From Pelecanus crispus (taxonomy: Eukaryota > Chordata > Aves > Pelecaniformes > Pelecanidae), in NCBI RefSeq assembly GCF_030463565.1, contig NC_134643.1:15575606-15639605 (forward strand): a stretch of DNA of 64,000 nucleotides, given 5' to 3'. Positions 1-64,000 of the stretch are shown here, in pieces. Within the stretch, counting starts at the first letter, position 1; each line of letters starts with the position of its first letter. Made by a program: the position numbers and the translations under genes. The notes beneath the pieces were generated by a model, which worked only from the letters and a program-made list of their open reading frames with translations, ran no database searches and was not told where the DNA came from.

Positions 1-3000
1 ATGAACTTCAGTTTACATACAGGATAGGGGAAGTTCATGGTCTGAGCTATTTAAGTCATCTCTTAGGATTTGTAGCCACACTATCTGATCATTTACTGTA
101 AACTTAAGGGAAGAGAGTCAAATCTTAGCAGAAGCTGAAGAGATTTTACCTTTGAAGTTAGTGTTCAGCCCTCCTGAATCCTGATGATCAGACTTTTAAA
201 TCTGTTCTATGCATTCAATAGGAAAATAAATAGTAAGTGGTAAATCTTAAGTATCAAAACAGAGTAAAAGCAAAGATAAATTCTAATAGTGTTTAGTCTA
301 AGACTCAGTTGAAGTGAAATATTAATTACTATGATTTATAATACATAACTTGAAATGAATGTATGCTTGCATCTCCAGTTAATTTTCATTTAGCCAATAC
401 GTTTGCTTGGCTAAATGCACCTTTTGTATGTTGACTGAAATTACATGGTTCAGTTGGACTTGAAGTAATTCTAGGTATGAACTGTCTACCATGAGGCATT
501 AGTGAAAATGGCCAGTTTTCATAGATGATTCCAAGCAGGAAAAGCAAAAGTGGCATCAGTTTGAACATATCTCTTAAATGTTTTAAGTATTCAACAGCAG
601 CAGAATGTTAATTGTAACATGCTTATTACTAAGTTACAGGTCTTTGATTAAAGGTAAGATTGCATTATTTGGATGTTCTTTGAGTTAGTACATCTTCAGG
701 GCTTTTTTTTTTTTTGAGGCTTAGGTATAATAGGACTTTTCATTTTAGATATGGGAATACTTTACAATAAAAAAAAAAATTATACTGTAAAGATTTCCAA
801 AGGGTTGCTTCTTTAGCCATGTTTCATCCAGAGCTAAGCAGTGGTGAGCAAGTAGTAGGTCAGTTGGTTTGCCTCAGAAAAAGAGCTTTTAAGTGAACAT
901 TTCACGTGATACGAAATTTAGTGAGAGTCTTAAACTTTTATGCGTAACCACATCACCTCTTTTCCTGGCAACATTTATAGCCCATTGTTCTGGGACCTGT
1001 GGTTGTATGTGGTGATGTTGGTTTTGTTGTTCTGGTGTAAAAGTGTAATTCTGATGCAGCTCACTGTGCATTGGATTGATTGCTGTGGTTCAGTGGAGTG
1101 AGCACTTTTGTTAAGCCCCTAGTCAATTGTATCCTGGACACTTTGGGTTTGGGGTTTTTTGTTTTTGTTTTTTGGGTTTTTTTTTGGTGGTGGTGTGTTT
1201 TGGTTGGTTGTGGTTTTGTGTTTGTGGTTTTTTGGTTGTTTTTTTTTTTTTTAAAGATACAGTATCTAGAGGTGTAACTTGTTCAAGGATGTTGCTTCAA
1301 GCTGTCTGGCCTTGAAATTGGTGCAGATGAAATCACTTGCTGCTTATGGGGAAATAAGTCTGGGACCATAACTTCTTGTGAAATTTGGGGACTTTGTATC
1401 TTGCCTTCCAAGATGCAAAATCTTCCCTTAGTGTGCTTTACTAAGGCTCTCCGAAGTGAAAGCAGGTTATGTAGGTTAGGAAGGAGTGTCTCAAAACAAC
1501 TCTCTGTAATTATATGCTCGGGTGAGGTAATTATTCTTTACAGTAAGTTAGGGCACAGTGTAGACAACAATATTGAAATGTTGCTTCCCAAAGGAAGGCA
1601 GCGTTTTGTGGGGTTTGGGGGAGAGGGTATGGGGGGGGGTGTTTGGCTGTGACATAATGATTCTGTAGGCACTAATGTATGGACTGCAAACATTGACAAT
1701 TTCAAGAGGGCCTTGAGTTTTCATCCCTCGGTCATTGGTTATTCTGCTATTCATTTTTCTTCGATTAGACATTTCTTCTTTCTGTGTGGTTTCTTTTAAT
1801 GCTATTTCAGAAAATAGTCCCAGCAGAGATGTAAACAAATTCAGAAAACACCATCAGCTCCTAATGTATAATTATGTGCCTAATAAATTGTTCAAAAGAA
1901 CAACCAAGACGGTAAAATTGGATTGCTTACTATGCACAGAAGAATCCTGTTAAGGAATGTTGTGAGCAAGAAAAATCCAGAGTAACCAGTAGCTGGAGTT
2001 CTTTATTTAGTAAAGAAGGTTTCAATGAGGACTGTTGAGTGCACTGATTAAGGCAACATCCTTCCGAGCTCAGAAGGGATGTTTTGTCTGCTGTCATTAA
2101 GTGTTTGTAAAGCCTGCTTCTGTGCAGTTTCGGAAAAAGTCTTGCTTAGTGTGAAGTATATTTACTGAAGGCAGAATATTTGGAAAAGCTGCTAAAACCT
2201 GAGAAGTCTGTACTGAGCATGTGTGAACAGCACTCTCCTATCTATGTGCACCATCTCTCTTCCAATCCTCCCCATGCTACACAGCCTTTCATCTTGACAG
2301 AACTAGGGTAATCCCGTTTCAGGTCAGGAAGTGTATTTGTCTGACATAAATGCTGATGTATGCTAAATTTCAGGCTTTGGCTTTAAGGTCTGTGGGTGCA
2401 CAGCACAAAGAAAAAATACCTGTCAGTTTGTGTGTGATGTTTTTTTAACGAGTAAAATAGACTTGAGTTTTCTCTTCCCCGAGTAGCAGAATGTTATTGT
2501 TAGGGGATTTTGAGGAGAGAAGGCTTTTGGTAAATTGACATATTTACCCTGAAAAAGGCACTTGACACTGCAAATTGGAGCTGAAATAGTTGATTATGAC
2601 TTAACACATGACTGATTAATAGGGCTTCACAAGAAATGCTGGGCAGTCATTAATTTTAATCCTCTCTAGAATACAGTCATCTGAGAGAATCCTAAAGCCA
2701 TATTACAACTAAAAGCTATATATAAAGTGAATGAATTAACAAATACTTCTTTTTTTACTATTTTTGTTCTGATTGTAATTCTGCTTATAACGGAATATGA
2801 TAATATAATTCTATTCAACAAATGGAATTAATCTGGTATCTTTTTTTCTTACCTGGCATTACAAACATCTGTTACTCACCAGCTTCTGATTGGTCATTCA
2901 TTTTCATACTGTTGCAACTGTTGGTGAATTTTGCATGCGAGTGCTTGGAAGCATTTGTCAGTACACGTTTTTGGTTTTTAAAAGCAGGTGTAGAGTAGCT

Positions 3001-3051
3001 AGTGAATGTTCGTTCTACAGTATTTGTTTACAGAATGGCTTTGTTTTAAAG
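1..3051 (+). other. KMT2E: KMT2E intron, left edge
   Basis: No conserved exon is visible here. The preceding KMT2E exons, which would encode the PHD finger and the residues just before the first exon in this window, are not found, so this is taken as the 3' part of one intron. It is AT-rich and contains a G/T-rich low-complexity tract at 1141-1252 and several T runs. The short open frames in it have no recognisable similarity. Confidence 0.75.
1141..1252 (+). repeat. G/T-rich low-complexity tract
   Basis: About 110 bases composed almost only of G and T, with GGG and GGGG runs separated by T runs and ending in a 14-T run. It lies in the KMT2E sense strand, so the pre-mRNA would be G/U-rich here. 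No similarity to a known mobile element is evident. Confidence 0.8.
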
Positions 3052-31454
<28,403 letters not shown>

Positions 31455-32235
31455 AACCCATCCCTTTAATTCTAAGCATTTTTAAAATGTCCTGTAATAT
31501 AAACTGTGTATATTTCATATGTACCTATTCAAGGTACTTTTTAAAGCTTGTACATGATACTTTGTATAAAAGCAAACACCAGTGCTCTCTCGTTGTATTC
31601 TTTCCATTTTTTGCTTTTTAAAATTCCTGAAAACGTGCTGTTAAGCCAGTATTAGGTATTTCTTTTTATTTTGTAAGTGAACATTCCAGCTGTTTTTTCT
31701 GGCAGTAGGTTTGATGCTGCATAATCTTTAAAATTTTATTGTTGCAGTTAAATTCATTTAGTGAATGTTTTCTATATTACTTTTATACATATGTAATTAA
31801 ATAAGTACACAGGCTAAGTGATGGCACTAACGATCTTTTTTTTTTTTTTTTTTTTTCATTTTCTTCTGTCAACAGTTCTTCGTGTGCATAGAGATAGGAA
31901 ACAATGCAATACAAATTTTTATAGTTTTGGTGTGGACATGGCTTTTTGTTTCATCAGTTATTTGCAGAAAATGTAATTTAATGTATAGACTGTTTCTAAT
32001 GTCTCTGACGAGTGCTGTAAATACTGTATTTCTTTTGCTTGTAAAATTGCTTAAAGCTGCTTTCATTTGATATAGTATTGTATATAATAAGTCTTTTTTG
32101 CAAAAGAAAGAAGTGTGATCTTTGTGGAAGTAGTACAGTATATGATCTTTAATTTTTTTTTTTTAATATACTGTCACATTGCAGCACTGGTTGGGCATTT
32201 TAATTCATGTTAATAAATCACAACTCTGTCAGTTT
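31455..32235 (+). other. KMT2E: KMT2E 3' UTR
   Basis: AT-rich sequence from the stop codon to just after the poly(A) signal. Contains a T run at about 31834-31856. The end is inferred from the signal at 32212. Confidence 0.85.
32212..32217 (+). terminator. KMT2E: KMT2E poly(A) signal AATAAA
   Basis: Canonical AATAAA, followed within 40 bases by a U/GU-rich stretch (tctgtcagttttaactcctt) and then a dense G-rich element at 32251-32279. This is the usual arrangement for a strong cleavage site. Confidence 0.85.
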
Positions 32236-34071
32236 TAACTCCTTGTCCTGGAAGGGTGGGGGGGTCTTCAGGGAAGGGGCCTGATGCACATAAAACCCAG
32301 GCCCCCAGGAGGCTGTTTGCTTCCCTGCGGCTTCCAGCTGCACGGACAGATGTGCAGCTGCCTGGGGGGGTGTTTCTCCTGCTGAGCCTAGAGGGTAGGA
32401 AAAGCCCCTCGAAGCACAGCAGGGTCTGGGGTGGGTGCATGGAAGGGGTGCACCTGCTGCAGTGCCTGTTCGCCCTGCATGCCCCACCTGAGGGGCAGTT
32501 CCATGGTTGCAGACCACAGCACCACGCGCCCCTTTCCTCCTGCAGCGGCTCTGCAGGCCCTCCTCTGAGCGCAGCGGGGGGGACCGAGACCTCGTCACAT
32601 TTGCCAGAAAGTTTAAAAATAAGCTGACCAGTACTTGCGATGCAGCCTTCCTCATCGCTGCCCACCCCCTGCAGAGATCCCCTCACCAGCTGCTGGGCCA
32701 GCGGTGCCACTGTGGGGTGCAGAAGGTTGGGAAGGAGGCAGCAGGGTTTCTTTTTATCCAAGGAAGTCGCTCGTTCCCGCTGCTGAGGAGCGGCAGCTGG
32801 GGTGGTGCTGTTGCACTTACCGGGTGCGGTGTCGCGCTGTAATTGGTGTGCGACAGCGTCCTTGCGTCTCGGCAGTGACCGCTCTAAGTTCTGCTCACGT
32901 AACGGGACTGTACAGCTTGAAGGCTCTACCTCAGAACCAGAGAAGAAAACCGGTGTGCGTGAAAACCTGAAATGGGATAGGAGGGCAAGCGGCTGTTCCT
33001 ACGCACTGAAAAAAAGTGGCAGTTCTTCTTAGCATGCAGAAAAAAAATGGGGGCTACTTTAAATTGTAATTTGTCTATTAATTACTAAAAAAAAAAAATT
33101 AGTAAAAATTGGCTATGCGAAACACATTGTGTGGAATATGCTGTGTTTTGCAGTAGCATGCAGTAGAACAGGATTAGGCCATCAACAGCAGAAACACCAG
33201 CCCAACCCACCCCGTTCTACTGCTCAGACACCGATTTTGAAAAAAAATCCACGCCATCTGTAGCCTCAAGTTCAAATCTGGCGGTCCTGACCCTCTTCCA
33301 CGTAGGTCGTTGTCTCATCTGAAATAGTGCGTGTAAGAGATGCTGTACGTGGTGCAGTCTCGGAGCAGCGCAAGGAGCTGACGCGCTGGGTTGCGGAGCA
33401 GGACGGGCGCTACGCGGGGCTCCCCACGTCGTGCGGTGTCACCACGGCCAAGCCGAGGGCAGAGGCACGCCGGCGCTGCACCGGGACTCACCTCACGCGG
33501 CTGGACTGGCGCTTTGTCACCCGCCGCATCCCCTGCGCCTTCGAGCTTCTCATGAGCTGCAGCGCCTGGGCACTGCCACCAGCAGCTGGTGTGGGTGCGA
33601 AGCCGAACGTGATTTTTACCTCACCCTGGAGCCGCTGCGGCATCGCCCTTCTCACGGGTGTCGTCCTCGTGGCCGTTCAAAGCGCCTGGGGAGCGGCAGC
33701 TGAAGGCGCGCCATCCTGAGACCGGCTGCCGGCGGGGCCTCGGCACGTGGCCGTGTCGCTCCCGAGCCGTGCGTACGCACTCTGCCGTGGCTTCGCAGCT
33801 TCTTTTTTGGGTGAGCGGCTGCACTGGCATGTGGGGGACAGGGTAATCGTTTCCTTGTTTATAGTCGTTAAACACCACCTGTGAAACACCCGTTCTCGGT
33901 TTTATCATGTTTCACCTGGCAGCCGCCCTGCCCTTCAGTGACCTGCTTTGCTTTGCACCTTAACACAGCAAGCTGCTTTCCACAGCCCCCCGCCGCCCCC
34001 CATGACACGGCCTCGAGCAAACAAAGGGTTGGAGTCAGGGCTAGCAAAGATTCCAATGACCAGCACACTCT
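32236..34071. other. Intergenic gap between convergent KMT2E and SRPK2
   Basis: About 1.8 kb between the two poly(A) sites. GC-rich throughout and especially in 33361-33790. Several open frames of 60-183 codons exist on both strands, but they overlap each other in many frames, as expected in GC-rich sequence, and none resembles a protein I know. No interspersed repeat or RNA gene was recognised. Confidence 0.75.
33361..33790. promoter_or_regulatory. CpG-island-like block
   Basis: I counted by eye about 50 CpG dinucleotides in 33361-33780, roughly 12 per 100 bases, against very few in the surrounding introns. It sits away from either gene's 5' end. It overlaps open frames on both strands (for example 33327-33719 on plus) with no recognised product. 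Could be an orphan CpG island, an unannotated promoter or a GC-rich noncoding exon. Confidence 0.6.
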
Positions 34072-34088
34072 CTGAAAAAACAAAACAC

Positions 34089-34094
34089 TTTAAT
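34089..34094 (-). terminator. SRPK2: SRPK2 distal poly(A) signal ATTAAA
   Basis: The minus strand reads ATTAAA, followed 15-40 bases later by a GU-rich stretch (gagagtgtgctggtcattgg). This makes a likely cleavage site near 34072. Confidence 0.65.
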
Positions 34095-34806
34095 TAGACA
34101 ACTGCAAGCACCTCAAACAACTGGTTATTGTTACAGCATGGGGCGATCTTCTCACAATCTAGTTATTGCAAAGGCATGTGAATAAATTTCATATGGACAG
34201 AGTCAAGAGAAAGTGGCACCGTAGTTACATGAAGACCGGAAGTAAGCTTACATTCATCCCACTGACTTCTAAAAGAGGCCGAAACACACCTCTGTACTGT
34301 ACATTCTAAAATCTGTATTGCCTATAAGCTTCAGCCTATGCAGCTTTTTTTTTTTTTTTTTTTTCCTAGGAAACACGTAATCCTTGCGTGCAACTTGCGA
34401 CTGGTAATCGTATGTCTAGTTATGGGAAAAAAATAAAGCTAGTGCAATTTGTTTTAGAAACATGTAAAGCTATGAATGGAATGAGCATGATCTTGCTTCT
34501 CGGATTATTTTACCCGCTGCACTGTAAATATTTGCAGCTATATCCTCCCTTAACTGATTCCAAGCACACACTGTTATTATAAAAGATCAGTAATTCTACA
34601 CAGAGAGTGGTTCTCATGCTCGGCTTTTAATTTTTTTTTTTTTTCCTTTAAGGTATAGTACAACTTACAGTGCTTATAAAAAGGCAACACCATATGGTAC
34701 CATGTCTTCACTATCACATTGTAAGGGAAATTGCTATTTTTCTTTTCTTAAAAGCACTTAAAATAGGCAAAAGTTCTAAAAGGGAGTGCTAAATGATAAT
34801 GCATAC

Positions 34807-34812
34807 TTTATT
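34807..34812 (-). terminator. SRPK2: SRPK2 possible proximal poly(A) signal AATAAA
   Basis: Canonical AATAAA on the minus strand about 780 bases after the stop codon. It could give a shorter 3' UTR isoform, but no strong downstream element was judged. Confidence 0.4.
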
Positions 34813-35532
34813 AGAAAGAAGTCTAGCCTTCCTTTAAAGTGCCGTTTGGGGAATGAAATCCTGTAAACCAGAGCCACCTTGTTTAAAATCCAATGAACGG
34901 GAACTGCTACAGAATAGAAAGTTTACGCAATTCCTTTAAAGCAGTTTAAAGTCCACTACATGCAATTGGTTTGCTATAAAGCTCTCTAAAACTTAGTCGC
35001 TTTACTCTGAAATTGAGTCCCCAGTCCCATATTTAAATGGCAATAAACATTTACAGGGTGCATTTACATACACTATAATACAAGAATGACGTCCCTTTGC
35101 CAGAAGATAAAATTGTACAATTCCTTGCCGTAACTCAGTTCTGACTTGATAAATTTCTTACGCTCGTAAATTATATAATATGCATCAGCTAAAATATTTT
35201 TTTTTTCATAAATAGTTACAAAACTTGCCAAAACACATGGGGGGAAGTTTCCTTTGTTCAAAAATCTGACATCTGAATGCCACACAACACAAGAAACAAT
35301 GCTTAAAGACACGTTAAGTGTTTTCTGAAGAAAGTGGGTGAGTAAACTACTAGCTGAAGACAAAAAGACTACCCTTCCCCAAGAACACAGTGCACAAAAA
35401 GCAAAATGTCAAACAGTACCTCAAGCAAAATAAAGGTCTGAGGATTGAAGCCAGCTCACGTGTGATCCTGCTAAAGAACTTGTGACAGTCACCATTTAGG
35501 TCCGATGCATTGGAAAGTGGTTGCTGGCTTGC

Positions 35533-35541
35533 TTTTTTTTT

Positions 35542-35572
<31 letters not shown>
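35533..35572 (-). repeat. A-rich tract in SRPK2 3' UTR
   Basis: In the transcript sense it is 29 A, one G and 10 A, beginning 17 bases after the SRPK2 stop codon. On the plus strand it is a T run. It is not a retrocopy tail, because the gene here retains its introns. Confidence 0.9.
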
Positions 35573-35575
<3 letters not shown>

Positions 35576-35589
35576 ACTGGGAGATTCTG

Positions 35590-63005
<27,416 letters not shown>

Positions 63006-63318
63006 CTAGAAAGAAAAAAATAAAATTTTAAAGATTTATTTTTACAAAAACAACTCTATAAAAGCAGAAAGTAGTAGAAATCATGTAAAAATATTCTTAA
63101 CCAAATATAAGGCAGTGATTTTTTTCTTTTATTTTTAAGTCAGAATTTTTACTCTTTACAAGTACCTGCTGCCTGAAATCATTTGATGTCTCCATTAGAG
63201 CATCTGGAAATGGAAGGAGCTAGCATCAATTTCTGTTCACTCTGTTGTGGTTGGAGGAGAGTTAATGAAAGTCAGAAAGGAAAGTCTGAATCAGTAAAGA
63301 GTGGACAGAAAACATTAA

Positions 63319-63400
63319 ATCATAGAATCATAGAATCGTTTAGGTTGGAAAAGACCTTTAAGATCATCCAGTCCAACCATTAACCTGCACTACCAAGTCT
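63319..63400 (-). mobile_element. CR1 LINE 3'-end fragment
   Basis: Starts with ATCATAGAATCATAGAATCG and GTTGGAAAAGACCTTTAAGA and runs to CAACCATTAACCTGCACTACC, the reverse complement of a CR1 3' terminus. Only about 80 bases remain. Same orientation as SRPK2 transcription. Confidence 0.92.
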
Positions 63401-63411
63401 ACTCTAAGCCA

Positions 63412-63453
63412 ATCAACGGTAGACTAGACTAAATCAAGGGTAGACTAGACTAA
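63412..63453 (+). repeat. Two-copy tandem repeat, period 21
   Basis: GGTAGACTAGACTAAA begins at 63418 and again at 63439, with near-identical flanks. Adjacent to the CR1 remnant. Confidence 0.85.
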
Positions 63454-64000
63454 AAATGACTGCAGAGTTGTCACAGATTAAATGTATGTAGTCAGCTGAC
63501 TGAGCAGGTATATAAATAGATTTTAAATAGTCAAATATTCATGTTTCCTTCGTTGTGAAACAAGGTAGTTTGATTGCCAGGACTGGAGGCATGAAGAAGT
63601 GCCTACGGCAAAAAGCACACCACAACAGAAAAAGCATCTCCAGCATGGACCTCTTCCTAAGCATCTCTCAGAAGGATACTGTCAATGCCTAAGTCTGATG
63701 AGATTACTGTGAAAACTACTAACTGTGAAAATGCACGGAACAGCAATACAAGCCACCCCACCCCCCCAAATAATCAAACCAATAGAAATAACCAAATATG
63801 GGAGACAGAGGCAAAGTGGAAGTGAGAAAGAGGAACTGAACGGGGGAGGAAAACCTCTCACAAACTTCTTCAGACACACGGGCATATGGCAACTAACAAA
63901 TGCAAAATAAAAAATGGAGACAGTTGAGACTTCAGAGTTCTTTTATAGGTTCAGCTCCTGCTGCTAAGTTCAGGGAAAAAACTGTTTGTATGCCCCTGAA

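Larger units (their letters stand above)
34072..35589 (-). other. SRPK2: SRPK2 3' UTR
   Basis: Minus-strand 3' UTR of about 1.5 kb from the stop codon to the distal poly(A) signal. Just after the stop the transcript has a long A tract (positions 35533-35572), and further A tracts at 34342-34364 and 34627-34645. AT-rich, without interspersed repeats. Confidence 0.75.
63006..64000 (-). other. SRPK2: SRPK2 intron, right edge
   Basis: The preceding SRPK2 exons (kinase N-lobe, HxD loop) are not in the window. Contains a CR1 3' end (63319-63400) and a 21-base two-copy repeat (63412-63453). Confidence 0.8.

Noticed and set aside
32210-32761. Open frame of 183 codons on the minus strand next to KMT2E's 3' end
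   Set aside because: Overlaps several other long frames on both strands in GC-rich sequence, overlaps the KMT2E poly(A) region, and resembles no protein I know.
33327-33719. Open frame of 130 codons on plus in the CpG-rich block
   Set aside because: Stop codons are rare in GC-rich DNA. No recognised domain and no splice or promoter evidence beyond the CpG content.
35350-35577. Minus-strand frame starting with a poly-lysine run
   Set aside because: The lysines are only the A tract of the SRPK2 3' UTR translated.

Overview
This is nuclear DNA from a bird, with two vertebrate genes facing each other tail to tail. KMT2E (MLL5) runs left to right and SRPK2 runs right to left. Exons are short, conserved and bounded by GT-AG introns. 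The interspersed repeats are avian CR1 LINE tails plus one solo endogenous-retrovirus LTR of a type I associate with Neoaves rather than chicken, so a neoavian bird is my best guess. There is no bacterial-style content: no operons, CRISPR arrays or tRNA/rRNA genes.

Positions 1-3051 are intron. From 3052 to 31454 there are 20 KMT2E coding exons, about 1,669 residues, covering everything after the PHD finger: the divergent SET domain (exons between 7610 and 11123), a basic coiled region, long serine/threonine-rich disordered regions, and a proline-rich C-terminal exon ending at 31454. The 3' UTR runs to a poly(A) signal at 32212. All exon phases match, except that the last exon carries a one-base frame break in a run of C near 31037-31046. 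The downstream reading frame is still clearly conserved.

About 32235-34070 is the gap between the two convergent 3' ends. It is GC-rich and holds a CpG-island-like block (about 33361-33790) with no recognisable gene.

From 34072 to the right edge is SRPK2 on the minus strand: a 1.5 kb 3' UTR, the terminal coding exon (35590-35774), a tandem pair of 93-nt alternative exons (41817-41909 and 42345-42437), then exons at 43147, 54561, 54771, 59816, 61269 and a 26-nt exon at 62980. These encode the second half of the kinase and the spacer insert. The N-lobe and catalytic loop lie beyond the window. Introns hold CR1 fragments, the LTR, simple repeats and a strongly G-rich (in the transcript) tract.

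The two genes are not known to form a pathway together. KMT2E is a chromatin regulator and SRPK2 a splicing-factor kinase, and their convergent arrangement is the same as I recall at human 7q22. The best leads are the SRPK2 duplicated exon pair, the nested inverted mini-copy inside the LTR, the KMT2E poly-C frame break, and the orphan CpG island between the 3' ends. I found no convincing wholly new system.
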